A stretch of DNA of 64,000 nucleotides from Hydrogenophilales bacterium CG_4_10_14_3_um_filter_63_21 (GCA_002784045.1 PFJX01000137.1:22894-86893), one strand, 5' to 3'. Counted from the stretch's first letter, positions 1-8,599 are shown. Notes: generated by a model from the sequence alone, not told the origin. Translations and numbers: made by a program.

Positions 1-601
1 CCGGCAGCAGCGCGATCACCTGCTCGGCCAGGTCAAGCAGCTCCGAGTTGCGCTGGTTGATCTCGGCCAGGGAGCGGCCCAGGGTGACCAGGGTGTCCTG
101 CTGGGTGACCAGTGCCTGAATGTCTTTTTTCGACACCTCCCAGCGTTTTTTCAGCTCACCCAGTTCGCCCTGCATGGAACCCGGTGAGGAGGGGATGCCG
201 GCGCCGCCGTCGATCAGGGTGACGAGGCCATCGGCAAAGGCTTGCCGACTTTCGTCCAATTGCCTGAATGCGGCCTTGTTGCCCAGCACCGCCTGTTGCG
301 CGGTCTTGCTGTAACGCTGCGAGAGCATCTGCAAGCGGGTGGAAATTTCCACATATTGCGCGCGATTGCCCACCTGCACCGTGTACCAGATCATCAACAG
401 CGTGGCCAACAGCAGGGAGCCCAGCAACACCACCACCACGGCCGGGAGGCGTTGTTCCGCCGGGAGCTTGCCCAGTAACGGCAGGCGCGATGGGTCCAGC
501 GCCATCCAGCGATTCATCAAGGTGGCTACGCGTGGGCCCAGGCGGTTGCCGAGGTTGCCGAAAATTTTAGCGATATCGCGTTGCGGCTTGTTCATTGCCA
601 T
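1..601 (-). CDS. pilJ: Type IV pilus chemoreceptor PilJ, N-terminal part (runs off the window)
   Basis: PilJ is the methyl-accepting receptor that feeds the twitching (Chp/Pil) chemosensory pathway. About 200 N-terminal residues are visible and the 3' end lies outside the window. Translation starts at ATG 601 (MAMNKPQ..., with a second ATG at 595); a GGAGG lies at 611-616 and an in-frame TAG at 605-607. A cytoplasmic leader is followed by one strongly hydrophobic segment at about residues 52-72 (rich in V and L, ending in MIWYTVQ). A predicted periplasmic helical region comes next, consistent with the PilJ sensor domain. It is last of the visible pilG-pilH-pilI-pilJ series, which makes the assignment firm although the signalling domain is not seen. 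Confidence 0.88.
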   Translation of the reverse strand, partial: MAMNKPQRDIAKIFGNLGNRLGPRVATLMNRWMALDPSRLPLLGKLPAEQRLPAVVVVLLGSLLLATLLMIWYTVQVGNRAQYVEISTRLQMLSQRYSKTAQQAVLGNKAAFRQLDESRQAFADGLVTLIDGGAGIPSSPGSMQGELGELKKRWEVSKKDIQALVTQQDTLVTLGRSLAEINQRNSELLDLAEQVIALLP

Positions 602-654
602 TGTCTAGTTCCCTCCAGATCCTTCACCCTCCCCGCCCAGGCGGAGAAGTCCAT

Positions 655-1167
655 TTACAAACCCGCTTCCAGGAAGACGGGAGCCGCAACCAGTTTTTCC
701 AGGTTGAGTTCCGCCCATACCTGCCCATCAAGGCCGCGCCAGTGCGCGCTAACCCAGGGCGATGCAGTGTCCGGCGCCGGCTCGGATAGCAGGCCATCGA
801 CGGCGCGAAGGCCGAGGGTACGTTCGATGCGCAAGGCGGCGTTGACGCCAAAACGGGGATGCGCCAGAAGCAGATGCGCTTCGCCCCGCGGTAGCGCCCC
901 CGACAACTTCAGGAAAGCGCCCAGGTCGGTGCAGCCATAGAGCGCGCCGCGCACGCTGGCGACGCCGGAAAACCAGGGTTGTGCCCAGGGTACGGCGAGC
1001 AATTCCGGCACCGTCACGACTTCGTTGATCTGCTCCAGACTGACTAGCCAATGGCGGCCACCGGCGATGAAGCCCAGCTTGGAAGACGGGCCGGTAGCCG
1101 TTTGCGCGGCCTTGAGTTTTTCCGCGAGCTGGGCCTGAAAGTCCCGGAGGCTTTGTTTGTCCCTCAT
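655..1167 (-). CDS. pilI: CheW-like adaptor PilI
   Basis: A 170-residue CheW-domain scaffold expected to couple PilJ to the ChpA-type kinase at the cell pole. I chose ATG 1167 (MRDKQSLRDFQ...), which gives the usual PilI length; the longer in-frame opening upstream lies inside pilH. The CheW signature region is visible in the middle (WFSGVASVRGALYGCTDLG), with the conserved VRG and the hydrophobic strands typical of the fold. It follows pilH by 16 bp and precedes pilJ by about 53 bp in the same orientation. Confidence 0.88.
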   Translation of the reverse strand: MRDKQSLRDFQAQLAEKLKAAQTATGPSSKLGFIAGGRHWLVSLEQINEVVTVPELLAVPWAQPWFSGVASVRGALYGCTDLGAFLKLSGALPRGEAHLLLAHPRFGVNAALRIERTLGLRAVDGLLSEPAPDTASPWVSAHWRGLDGQVWAELNLEKLVAAPVFLEAGL

Positions 1168-1183
1168 AGATTCGCCTTGTCGG

Positions 1184-1552
1184 CTACTGGCCCAGCGCCT
1201 TGACCTTGGCCAGCAACTCCGCGGCCACGATGGGTTTGACCAGATAGTCGATGGCACCCTGGCGCAACCCCCAGACGCGGTCGGTTTCCTGGCTTTTGGT
1301 GGTGCACATGATGACCGGGATGCGCTGGGTAGCCGGGTCGCGCGCGAGCATCCGGGTGGCCTGGAAGCCATTGAGGCCAGGCATGACCACATCCATCAGG
1401 ATCAGATCGGGTTTCTCCAGTTTGGCCTTGGCGACGCCCTCCTCGCCGGTTTCCGCGGCGACAATTTCAAAGCCGTTCTTGCGCAGGAGATCAGTCAGGA
1501 AACAACGCTCGGTGGGCGAATCGTCCACGACCAGGATCGTTTTTATCGGCAT
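1184..1552 (-). CDS. pilH: Twitching motility response regulator PilH
   Basis: A single-domain CheY-like receiver of 122 residues when begun at the ATG giving MPIKTILVVDDS. A longer in-frame version (to 1591) overlaps pilG and adds 13 residues that do not look like a receiver start. The acidic pair (VVDDS), the phospho-acceptor Asp in LILMDVVMPG, the conserved Thr (MCTTK) and the Lys in VKPI are all present. There is no output domain, so it acts by protein contact. PilH homologues modulate pilus retraction downstream of the Chp kinase. Position between pilG and pilI agrees. Confidence 0.9.
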   Translation of the reverse strand: MPIKTILVVDDSPTERCFLTDLLRKNGFEIVAAETGEEGVAKAKLEKPDLILMDVVMPGLNGFQATRMLARDPATQRIPVIMCTTKSQETDRVWGLRQGAIDYLVKPIVAAELLAKVKALGQ

Positions 1553-1587
1553 GGTGTTCTGCTTGGCTTGTGTAATCAGGCGGGCGA

Positions 1588-2001
1588 TCAACTGGTCCGC
1601 GCGCGATGCCGGCGCACGGCATCGAGCAGGGTGTCCTTGGTGAAAGGCTTGGTCAGGTATTCATCCGAGCCGACCATGCGGCCACGCGCCCGGTCAAACA
1701 GGCCATCCTTGCTCGACAGCATGATCACCGGGGTATCGCGAAAGCGGGCATTCTTCTTGATCAGCGCACAGGTCTGGTAGCCATCCAGGCGCGGCATCAT
1801 GATGTCCACGAAGATAACTTCGGGGTGGTGGTCGGCGATCTTGGCGAGGGCGTCGAATCCGTCCTCCGCCAGGATCACTTCACACCCCGTTTTCAACAGG
1901 AAGATTTCGGCACTGCGGCGAATGGTGTTGCTGTCATCGATTACCATCACCTTGGTGCCAGCCAGATCGTTGCTATTGTCCACTCCGCTCTCCAGGTTCA
2001 T
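1588..2001 (-). CDS. pilG: Twitching motility response regulator PilG
   Basis: A 137-residue stand-alone CheY-like receiver. Visible features are VIDDS, the phospho-acceptor Asp in IFVDIMMPRLDGY, the switch Ser region (IMLSSKDG) and Lys in LTKPF, all intact. PilG homologues promote pilus extension and act with PilH. It begins 10 bp after the stop of the PhnD-rhodanese fusion gene, which suggests that this fusion heads the same transcript. Gene order (pilG, H, I, J) is the standard one. Confidence 0.9.
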   Translation of the reverse strand: MNLESGVDNSNDLAGTKVMVIDDSNTIRRSAEIFLLKTGCEVILAEDGFDALAKIADHHPEVIFVDIMMPRLDGYQTCALIKKNARFRDTPVIMLSSKDGLFDRARGRMVGSDEYLTKPFTKDTLLDAVRRHRARTS

Positions 2002-2011
2002 GGAGTTCAGG

Positions 2012-3202
2012 TCAGGAGCCTTGTTTTACCGGATAGCCCGCCGCTTTCCAGGCTGGCAGGCCGGTGCGAAACCAGTAGACTCGCTGGTAGCCGCGCTTGA
2101 CCAGATAGCGCGAGGCCTTGTAGCTGAACCAGCATTCAGCACCATTGCACTGGAAGATCATGGGTGCATTCTTGTCCTTGGGTAGCTTGGATAGATCGAA
2201 GTGGTCCACGCTGTCGTCGTAATCGACTTCCTTGGGGCTATTCAATTCGTAGGGCACGCTGACCGAGCCGGGAATGAAACCATTGCGGCGATGCGCCGGC
2301 GGCCGTACGTCGAACAAGGGTACGCCCTGGGCCATGAGTTTATTGGCCTGCTCGGCGGTGACGATGCTGGCGCCAGGCAGGGTTTCCGGGGTGTAGAAGC
2401 CGCGCGTGGAGACGTACTCGAAGTCGGTCTTGTCGGCGGGGTCGAAACTGCCGAACTTGACCTTGTTCAGACGGTGTTCCAGGTCTTTGTCGAGTTGGGT
2501 GAAGGCGGAGCGAATCTTGTCTTTCACTGCGCCATCCAGTTTGTCGCTCACCACCACGCCAGCGGCGGGAACCTGGGTGAAGGTCTTGACCAGCACGGCG
2601 TTCTGGTCGCGCGCAATCCAGTCGCGAGCGACGTCTTCTTTCATCGCCGCTAGATCGGCCTGGCCGATGTCCATCGAATAGAGCACGGCGCCGTACTGGT
2701 TCATGTGCATGGTGCGGCTGAAATAGGTGGAGGGCGACAGGCCCATGGCATTCATTTCACCCTTGAACAGGTAGCTCACCAGGGATTCCTGATGCGGCAG
2801 GGCGATGCGCTTGCCGCGCGCGCCTTCGAGAGATTTGATGTTGGCGCTCTTGCGCGCAACCAGAACCAGGCGGGTGTTTTTCTCGGTCTTCGCGACCGGC
2901 GTATAGCCATTGCGCATGGCCAGGCCGACCAGTTGCGCGGGGGCCAGCAGCATGGCGAAGGTGTTGGTGCGGATGCGTTCGCCGACCCGCTCGGCGTTCT
3001 GGGTCATGACCAGCTTCACCGGTCGGCCGATGGCGCCGGCGATAAACCTGGCGAGGTCATTGAAAACGCTCTGGGTAGCGATGTGGTCACGTTCCTGGTC
3101 GTAATCCAGGGTGACGTTGAAGAGCAGTTCTTCCCTTGCATGGACATTGATGGCCGTAGTGGTGGCCAACAAGGTGATGAGCGTGGTGATGATCCAGCGC
3201 AT
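2012..3202 (-). CDS. PhnD-type periplasmic binding protein fused to a rhodanese domain
   Basis: A 396-residue exported protein. Residues 1-22 form a signal peptide ending in a VHA-type cleavage site. Residues about 25-270 resemble the phosphate/phosphonate-binding (PhnD, PBP-like) family. From about residue 290 a rhodanese domain follows (LFDVRPP... then FQCNGAECWFSYKAS), whose active-loop cysteine is present in a C-x5-W setting with a second Cys in the loop. There is no adjacent ABC permease or ATPase, so a sensor or binding role is likelier than transport. It lies 10 bp upstream of pilG on the same strand and could share its transcript. Ligand and rhodanese activity are unknown. Confidence 0.75.
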   Translation of the reverse strand: MRWIITTLITLLATTTAINVHAREELLFNVTLDYDQERDHIATQSVFNDLARFIAGAIGRPVKLVMTQNAERVGERIRTNTFAMLLAPAQLVGLAMRNGYTPVAKTEKNTRLVLVARKSANIKSLEGARGKRIALPHQESLVSYLFKGEMNAMGLSPSTYFSRTMHMNQYGAVLYSMDIGQADLAAMKEDVARDWIARDQNAVLVKTFTQVPAAGVVVSDKLDGAVKDKIRSAFTQLDKDLEHRLNKVKFGSFDPADKTDFEYVSTRGFYTPETLPGASIVTAEQANKLMAQGVPLFDVRPPAHRRNGFIPGSVSVPYELNSPKEVDYDDSVDHFDLSKLPKDKNAPMIFQCNGAECWFSYKASRYLVKRGYQRVYWFRTGLPAWKAAGYPVKQGS

Positions 3203-3287
3203 GTATTTCCTCCTTCGTTACGGCTCCCCTCTGGCTCCTCCCGGGAGCGAACGGGACGCGGCGGCGGCCATTATGGATGGATGCGAC

Positions 3288-3458
3288 TCAAATTGCCACC
3301 ATCTCGAAGTCTTCCTTGCGGGCGCTGCACTCGGGGCAGGTCCAGTTGAGCGGCACCTCTTCCCAACGAGTGCCGGGGGGAATGCCTTCCTCCGGGCTGC
3401 CTTTGGCCTCGTCATAAAGGTAACCACAGAGCAGGCACATCCAGGTTCGATATTCCAT
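3288..3458 (-). CDS. Rubredoxin
   Basis: A 56-residue protein (MEYRTWMCLLCGY... to ...EDFEMVAI) with the two iron-binding CxxC knuckles (CLLC and CPEC) and the aromatic residues of the rubredoxin core. It binds one iron and carries single electrons in the cytoplasm. It is too short for standard long-ORF tracks. It is divergent from thiD with about 67 bp between the start codons, and about 85 bp upstream of the PhnD-rhodanese gene. Confidence 0.93.
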   Translation of the reverse strand: MEYRTWMCLLCGYLYDEAKGSPEEGIPPGTRWEEVPLNWTCPECSARKEDFEMVAI

Positions 3459-3525
3459 CGGCAAAGCAGGTCAGTACTTATGTAATAAGATCGCATTCTG
3501 ACCCGCCAATCCGATAACGCCAAGC

Positions 3526-4389
3526 ATGTCCGCCTCAGTTTCCACCTCGTTTTCCACCCCCCCCCCGCCGATCGTGCTGGTTTTCGCCGGCACCGACCCG
3601 ACCGGCGGTGCCGGTCTTCAGGCCGATATTCTCACTCTCGCCAGCCTGGGTTGCCATCCGCTCTCCGTGGTCACCGCCGTCACCGTGCAGGATACCGTTG
3701 GGGTGGATGACTTTTTTCCGATGGAGGCCGAGTGGATCGCCGATCAGGCGCGCAGCGTGCTGGAAGATATGCCGGTGGCGGCGATCAAGATTGGCATGAT
3801 CGGCAGTGTGGAGGCCGTCGCCGCCATCGCCGAGGTGGTGTCCGACTACCCCGACATCCCGCTGGTGCTCGACCCGGTGCTGACTTCCGGGCGCGGCGAT
3901 CCGCTGGCCAACGAGGCGTTGATGAGTGCCCTGATCGACCTGTTGCTGCCGCAGACCACCGTGCTCACGCCCAACAGCATCGAGGCGCGCCGCCTGGCGG
4001 AGGAAGAGGAGGAAGACACGGAGGCCGATTCCGAGGCCACGCTCGAACTGGCCGACTGCGCGCGCCGCCTGATCGACCTGGGCTGTGAATTCGTGCTGAT
4101 CACCGGTGCCCACGAGCAGGGCGCGCAAGTGGTGAACACCCTCTATAACACGCGCGGCGTAGTGCATCGCCAGAACTGGGAGCGCCTGCCTGGCTCCTAT
4201 CATGGTTCCGGTTGCACTTTGGCGGCGGCGCTGGCCGGCTTTCTCGCGCTCGGCCAGGATGTCGCCGAGGCGGCGAAAGAGGCGCAGGCCTACACCTGGC
4301 AGACCCTGAAACACGCCTATCGGCCGGGCATGGGCCAGTTCATTCCGGATCGCATGTACTGGGTGCATGGTGACGATGAAGAGGCGTGA
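3526..4389 (+). CDS. thiD: Hydroxymethylpyrimidine/phosphomethylpyrimidine kinase ThiD
   Basis: Catalyses the two phosphorylations of 4-amino-5-hydroxymethyl-2-methylpyrimidine in thiamine synthesis. The 287-residue protein has the N-terminal ribokinase-fold motif (FAGTDPTGGAGLQADI), the central DPV segment and the C-terminal GSGCT motif with the anion-hole residues. Odd: a strongly acidic stretch (EEEEEDTEADSEA, near residue 160) that is not part of the core fold. It opens the thiD-thiE-hemL run. No TPP riboswitch is recognisable in the short space before it. Confidence 0.95.
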   Translation: MSASVSTSFSTPPPPIVLVFAGTDPTGGAGLQADILTLASLGCHPLSVVTAVTVQDTVGVDDFFPMEAEWIADQARSVLEDMPVAAIKIGMIGSVEAVAAIAEVVSDYPDIPLVLDPVLTSGRGDPLANEALMSALIDLLLPQTTVLTPNSIEARRLAEEEEEDTEADSEATLELADCARRLIDLGCEFVLITGAHEQGAQVVNTLYNTRGVVHRQNWERLPGSYHGSGCTLAAALAGFLALGQDVAEAAKEAQAYTWQTLKHAYRPGMGQFIPDRMYWVHGDDEEA

Positions 4390-4412
4390 CGTGCCCCCTC
4401 ACCCCAGGTCCC

Positions 4413-4438
4413 TGATAAAGCCCCTACCCTTCGGTATC
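4413..4438 (-). repeat. 26-bp dispersed repeat, copy 1 (thiD-thiE spacer)
   Basis: Read on the minus strand this is GATACCG followed by AGGGTAGGGGC and TTTATCA. Near-identical copies lie at 26296-26321 and 34241-34266, with a partial one from 26237. All are intergenic. Here it sits in a roughly 100-bp spacer that also has a GGGAAAGGGGAGG tract; an apparent N-terminal extension of ThiE would be translated from this repeat and is therefore unlikely to be real. Confidence 0.7.
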
Positions 4439-4489
4439 TCCCGCCCGCGGGAAAGGGGAGGTTCGAGCACCGCTGGCGCGGAGTTCAGG

Positions 4490-5107
4490 TTGCAGGGGCT
4501 TTATGCCATCACTCCCGACTGGGCCGAAACTCGCCGTTTGCTCGCCGCCACGGAAGCCATCCTGGCGGCTGGCTGCCGGATTCTGCAATACCGCAACAAG
4601 GCCGCCAGCGACCGCCACCGACAGGAACAAGCGGTCGCCTTGCGCGGCCTGACACGGCGCTTCAATGCGCTACTCATCATTAACGACGACGTCGAACTCG
4701 CCCTGTTCGCCGAGGCCGACGGCGTCCATCTGGGCGAGGATGACGGTGAACTCGCCGCCGCGCGCGAGCGTCTGGGAAGTGCCGCCATCCTTGGCGCCAC
4801 CTGCTACCAGAGTCTGAACCTGGCGCGGAGCGCGGCGCGGGCTGGCGCCGATTACCTCGCCTTCGGCAGTTTTTTTGCCTCCTTTACCAAGCCGCTGGCG
4901 CGGCGCGCCGATACCGCGTTGCTGGAAACGGTGCGTGCGGAAATCGACCTGCCGCTCTGTGCCATCGGCGGCATCACCCTGGATAATGCGGCCCTGTTGT
5001 TGGCGGCGGGCGCGGAAGTGCTGGCGGTGATTACCGCGCTCTACGACGCCGCCGACCCCGCAGCGGCAACCAGACAATTCATTCAGCTTTTTGAGGAAAA
5101 ATCATGA
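4490..5107 (+). CDS. thiE: Thiamine-phosphate synthase ThiE
   Basis: Joins HMP-pyrophosphate and the thiazole phosphate to give thiamine phosphate. I place the start at TTG 4490 ([11 protein letters not shown]...), about 6 bp after a GGAG, giving 205 residues, the normal size. An in-frame start at 4367 would overlap thiD and add about 40 residues coded by a dispersed repeat. TIM-barrel motifs are visible: YRNKAA (pyrophosphate-binding), [18 protein letters not shown], and the C-terminal [11 protein letters not shown] phosphate site. Its stop overlaps the hemL start (ATGA type). Confidence 0.93.
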   Translation: MQGLYAITPDWAETRRLLAATEAILAAGCRILQYRNKAASDRHRQEQAVALRGLTRRFNALLIINDDVELALFAEADGVHLGEDDGELAAARERLGSAAILGATCYQSLNLARSAARAGADYLAFGSFFASFTKPLARRADTALLETVRAEIDLPLCAIGGITLDNAALLLAAGAEVLAVITALYDAADPAAATRQFIQLFEEKS

Positions 5108-6390
5108 ATTCCCGTAATGACCAGTTGTTCGAACAATCCCAGAAAGTCATTCCCGGCGGTGTCAATTCGCCGGTGCGCGCCTTCCGTTCCGTGGGCGGTA
5201 CGCCGCGCTTTTTCACCAAGGGCGTCGGTAGCCGGGTCTGGGATGCCGACGGCAAGTCTTACCTGGACTACGTCGGCTCCTGGGGCCCGCTGATCCTCGG
5301 CCACGCCGATGCGGATGTGGTGCGCGCGGTGCAGGAGACGGCTGCGCTGGGCCTCTCCTTCGGTGCGCCCACCGAACTGGAATTGGTGATGGCGGAAAAA
5401 CTGGTCAGCATGTTGCCCAGCCTGGAGAAATTGCGCCTGGTCAGTTCCGGTACCGAAGCTACCATGAGCGCGATCCGCCTGGCGCGCGGCTATACCGGCC
5501 GCTCCACCCTGATCAAGTTCGAGGGCTGTTACCACGGCCACGCCGACAGCCTGCTGGTGAAAGCCGGCTCGGGCTTGCTCACCTTCGGCCAGCCCAGTTC
5601 CGCCGGCGTGCCGGCCGACTGCTCAGGCCACACCCTGGTGCTGGATTACAACGACCTCTCCCAGGTCAACCGGGTGTTCGCGGAAAAGGGCGATGAGATC
5701 GCCTGCATCATCGTCGAGGCGGTGGCCGGCAACATGAACCTGGTCAAGCCGAAGGCGGGTTTCCTCGAAGCCCTGCGCGAAAACTGCACGAAACATGGCG
5801 CCGTGCTGATTTTCGATGAGGTGATGACCGGCTTCCGCGCGGGCAGAGGTTGCGTGCAGGGGCTCTATGGCATTACCCCCGACCTCACCACCCTGGGCAA
5901 GGTGATCGGCGGCGGCCTGCCGGTGGGCGCTTTCGGCGGCCGCGCCGAGATCATGGACCAGCTCGCGCCGCTCGGCCCCGTGTATCAGGCCGGCACCTTG
6001 TCCGGCAATCCGGTGGCGGTCGCCGCCGGCCTGAAAACCCTGGACAAGATTTCCGTGCCCGGTTTCTTCGAGGCGCTGACGGCCAAGACGAAGCGGTTGG
6101 TGGACGGCTTCACCCGCGCCGCGACTGACGCCGGTGTCTATGCCTGCGCCGACTCTGTGGGCGGCATGTTCGGCCTCTACTTCCGCGCCACGCCACCCAC
6201 GACCTATGCGGAAGTCATGGCCAGCGACAAGGACAGCTTCAACCGCTTCTTCCACCTGATGCTGCTGGAAGGCATCTACCTCGCGCCCTCCGCCTTCGAA
6301 GCCGGCTTCGTCTCGGCCGCGCATACGGACGCCGACATCGACGAGACGCTCGCCGCCGCCGCCCGTTGCTTCGAGAAATTGGCAGGTTGA
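5104..6390 (+). CDS. hemL: Glutamate-1-semialdehyde 2,1-aminomutase HemL
   Basis: A PLP enzyme converting glutamate-1-semialdehyde to 5-aminolevulinate, the first committed tetrapyrrole precursor in the C5 pathway. The protein has 428 residues, the family norm. It shows the [11 protein letters not shown] start, the [10 protein letters not shown] substrate loop, the DEVMTGFR segment and the PLP-binding Lys near residue 266 in [17 protein letters not shown]. It overlaps thiE by 4 bp and is followed directly by a REP-like palindrome and the dsrS-like gene. Confidence 0.97.
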   Translation: MNSRNDQLFEQSQKVIPGGVNSPVRAFRSVGGTPRFFTKGVGSRVWDADGKSYLDYVGSWGPLILGHADADVVRAVQETAALGLSFGAPTELELVMAEKLVSMLPSLEKLRLVSSGTEATMSAIRLARGYTGRSTLIKFEGCYHGHADSLLVKAGSGLLTFGQPSSAGVPADCSGHTLVLDYNDLSQVNRVFAEKGDEIACIIVEAVAGNMNLVKPKAGFLEALRENCTKHGAVLIFDEVMTGFRAGRGCVQGLYGITPDLTTLGKVIGGGLPVGAFGGRAEIMDQLAPLGPVYQAGTLSGNPVAVAAGLKTLDKISVPGFFEALTAKTKRLVDGFTRAATDAGVYACADSVGGMFGLYFRATPPTTYAEVMASDKDSFNRFFHLMLLEGIYLAPSAFEAGFVSAAHTDADIDETLAAAARCFEKLAG

Positions 6391-6419
6391 TGTAGCGCCG
6401 GCGAGGCGCTGGCGCTACA
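6391..6419. repeat. REP-like palindrome, GTAGCGCC family, copy 1
   Basis: TGTAGCGCC ... GGCGCTACA inverted repeat starting right after the hemL stop. It is one of six intergenic copies in the window (the others start near 7490, 13886, 28178, 30709 and 50046). It could form a short GC-rich stem in the hemL/dsrS-like mRNA. Confidence 0.75.
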
Positions 6420-6422
6420 ACC

Positions 6423-7493
6423 ATGAACGACGACCTTTCCCCCGAAGATAGCTTTCGCCTGCAAGTCCTCCTCGCCCAGAATTTGAAGGCGGTGCGGATC
6501 GAGGAAGCCGAGGCCAGCCCGACGCTGCATGCCCTCACCGACCAGGGCGAAGCCAGCATTCCCTTGAGCCCCAACTGCCGCCTGGACAAATACTTGCGGC
6601 ATGTCCGCGAATTGCTCTCCGGCCACGCGCTCGGTTCGCCGGGCGGCTACCCGGTATTTCTCTCACGCTGGACCCGGCATGGACAGATGGAAGGACTCAA
6701 CCTCGGGCGCCTGTTGCTCACCGGCGAACCCGAGGCGGTGGTCGCGGTGGTGCATTCTCCCGCCCTCGGCGATGAGCTCGCGCGCTACGCCTGGTGGGCC
6801 ATGCCGTCCATCGAGAATGCGCGGCTGATGCTCTCCCGGGAAAAGGTGGCGCAAGGCACGATGGGGCCGGTGCTGGTCGATTTTCTGGTTGAACACCTGC
6901 CGTTCCTGCAGGACGCGCATCGGGACATCATGGATACCGTTCTCGTCCTGCTCTATAGCGGCTCGCTATCCCAGGACAATCGCGAGGCCATCTGGCGCCG
7001 TGGCAAGCACGTCAACACGCATTACGTGGCGTTTCTCGAAGTGGCGGGTTGGGACGTCCCTCAAGCACTACCCCTGCCCTTACCGGCGCGCGCCGATGCC
7101 GATACGATCAAAGCCGATCTGGCTCCCCTACTCGCAGCAGGCGATTCCGCCGCGACTACGTTGGCGCGCGCGCTGGAAGCCCAGGGCCAGACCTTCCTCG
7201 CCGCCGCCGCGGAAATTTTGGAGCGGCCGGAAACCCAGGAAGTGGTCAACCGCGCCCTCAATGCCATCGGCCGCTATTTCGGTTCGGGTGGAACGGGGAG
7301 CGAGTCGCGCATGAACGTCTGCCAGAAGCTGGAACCCCAATTGGAAGCCGCCGCCAACCTGGCGCGCCTGAGCGATGCGGTGGTCGCTCCCATCTTCGCC
7401 CGCAGCACCGCCATTGGCTCCCTCATGCGGCGCAAGATCGAGCCGGTGGTGAATAGGGCGCTGGCGGATATAAAGCTGTTGCGTGCTCCGTAG
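6423..7493 (+). CDS. dsrS: DsrS-like sulfur metabolism protein
   Basis: A 356-residue soluble protein with no signal peptide. Its N-terminal half resembles my memory of DsrS, an accessory protein coded near reverse-type dissimilatory sulfite reductase genes in sulfur oxidisers: LSPNCRLDKYLRHVRELLSGH, LGSPGGYPVFLSRWTR, EAVVAVVHSPALGDELARYAWWAMP. Its biochemical role is not established. The rest of the dsr operon is not in this window; here the gene follows hemL by about 32 bp. If the family call is wrong it is a conserved hypothetical. Confidence 0.6.
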   Translation: MNDDLSPEDSFRLQVLLAQNLKAVRIEEAEASPTLHALTDQGEASIPLSPNCRLDKYLRHVRELLSGHALGSPGGYPVFLSRWTRHGQMEGLNLGRLLLTGEPEAVVAVVHSPALGDELARYAWWAMPSIENARLMLSREKVAQGTMGPVLVDFLVEHLPFLQDAHRDIMDTVLVLLYSGSLSQDNREAIWRRGKHVNTHYVAFLEVAGWDVPQALPLPLPARADADTIKADLAPLLAAGDSAATTLARALEAQGQTFLAAAAEILERPETQEVVNRALNAIGRYFGSGGTGSESRMNVCQKLEPQLEAAANLARLSDAVVAPIFARSTAIGSLMRRKIEPVVNRALADIKLLRAP

Positions 7494-7517
7494 CGCCGGC
7501 AGAGGTGCCGGCGCTAC
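7490..7517. repeat. REP-like palindrome, GTAGCGCC family, copy 2
   Basis: Perfect 11-bp arms, GTAGCGCCGGC (7490-7500) and GCCGGCGCTAC (7507-7517), separated by AGAGGT. The left arm contains the stop codon of the dsrS-like gene, so the stem may also serve as 3' end protection. Confidence 0.8.
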
Positions 7518-7524
7518 GTAAGCG

Positions 7525-7593
7525 CTACAAGGCTTTCGCCTTGTCCCGCTCGATCAACGCATAGGCGCTGTGGTTGTGGATGGACTCGAAGTA
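7525..7593 (-). pseudogene. Relict 3' end of a second folE2
   Basis: On the minus strand this codes for [18 protein letters not shown] followed by KAL and a stop. The 18 shared residues are identical to the C-terminal end of the intact FolE2 coded just upstream on the same strand (7667-8506). The DNA differs at several third positions, so this is a diverged copy and not a recent tandem duplication. Only about 23 codons remain. The intervening 70 bp (7594-7666) shows no gene. Confidence 0.75.
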
Positions 7594-7666
7594 AACCGCC
7601 GCGGGGCGGAGCCGGCACCCCGCGCAGCTGGGAAGCGACCCCGGAGGCGGGAAAGAGAACTTAGAG

Positions 7667-8506
7667 TCAGGCGTTGACGGCCTTGTCCCGCTCAATCAGG
7701 GCATACGCCGAGTGGTTGTGGATGGATTCGAAGTTCTCCGCTTCCACCACATAGGCGTCGATGCGCTCGTCCAGGTTTAATGCGGCGGCGACATCGCGGA
7801 CCAGGTCTTCCACGAATTTCGGGTTCTCGTAAGCTTTTTCTGTCACGTACTTCTCGTCCGGGCGCTTCAACAGGCCGTAGACCTGGCTGGAAGCGTTTTC
7901 CTCGGCGACGGCGATCATCTCCTCGATCCACACGAAGCTGTTGGTGCGCACCGTGATGGTGACGTGGGAACGCTGGTTGTGGGCGCCGTACTGGGAAATC
8001 TTCTTGGAGCAGGGGCACAGGCTGGTGCAGGGCACCAGTACCTTCATGGTTTGCAGATACACGCCATCCTTGATCTCGCCGATGAAGGTCACGTCGTAAT
8101 CCATCAGGCTTTCCACCCCGGACACCGGCGCCTTCTTGTTGACGAAGTAGGGGAAGTTCATCTCGACGTGGCCGGATTCCGCCTCCAGCTTCGCCACCAT
8201 TTGCCGCAGCATGTGCTCAAACGATTCCACTGAAATCTCGCGTTCGTTGCTGTTGAGGATTTCGATGAAGCGGGACATGTGCGTCCCTTTGAAGTGGTGC
8301 GGCAAATACACATACATGCCGAAAGTGGCGATGGTGTGCTGGGCACCGCCGGTCTTGTCGAGCACCTTGATCGGGTGGCGGATGGCCTTGATGCCGACCT
8401 TGTCGATGGCGATCTTGCGCGAGTCCGGATAGCTCTGGACGTCGGCGATGGATTGCGTGGTGGGGCAGGGGGCGGCGGTCTCACAGACCGAATCGCAGGT
8501 GCTCAT
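7667..8506 (-). CDS. folE2: GTP cyclohydrolase FolE2 (type IB)
   Basis: Zinc-flexible enzyme converting GTP to dihydroneopterin triphosphate, first step of folate synthesis. It has 279 residues. Key features: [14 protein letters not shown] (metal-binding Cys region), [11 protein letters not shown] (family signature) and the C-terminal [13 protein letters not shown] stretch. FolE2 is used where FolE1 is absent or under zinc limitation. Upstream on the same strand lies the decayed efflux adaptor, but a separate promoter with an operator-like inverted repeat is visible at 8536-8574. A relict of a second 3' end lies immediately downstream. Confidence 0.95.
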   Translation of the reverse strand: MSTCDSVCETAAPCPTTQSIADVQSYPDSRKIAIDKVGIKAIRHPIKVLDKTGGAQHTIATFGMYVYLPHHFKGTHMSRFIEILNSNEREISVESFEHMLRQMVAKLEAESGHVEMNFPYFVNKKAPVSGVESLMDYDVTFIGEIKDGVYLQTMKVLVPCTSLCPCSKKISQYGAHNQRSHVTITVRTNSFVWIEEMIAVAEENASSQVYGLLKRPDEKYVTEKAYENPKFVEDLVRDVAAALNLDERIDAYVVEAENFESIHNHSAYALIERDKAVNA

Positions 8507-8535
8507 GGCAGGTTTCCTGTATGCGGGGTGTGCGA

Positions 8536-8574
8536 AGTATAAGGGATGGATAATGGTTGAGTAAATAACTCAAC
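8536..8574 (-). promoter_or_regulatory. folE2 promoter with operator-like inverted repeat
   Basis: A TATACT -10 box reads on the minus strand at 8536-8541, 30 bp before the folE2 ATG. About 17 bp upstream, at the -35 position, lies a perfect inverted repeat GTTGAGT-AAATA-ACTCAAC (8556-8574). An operator over the -35 suggests repression. The regulator is unknown; the sequence does not match a Zur box that I can recognise. Confidence 0.5.
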
Positions 8575-8599
8575 AAATAGCCTTTCCTATTTGGATCGT

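Noticed and set aside
3459..3525. TPP riboswitch before thiD
   Set aside because: The spacer is only 67 bp and lacks the conserved CUGAGA and thiamine-box elements.
4367..4489. N-terminal extension of ThiE
   Set aside because: The extra residues are coded by a dispersed repeat and a GC tract and overlap thiD; the TTG at 4490 gives the normal length.
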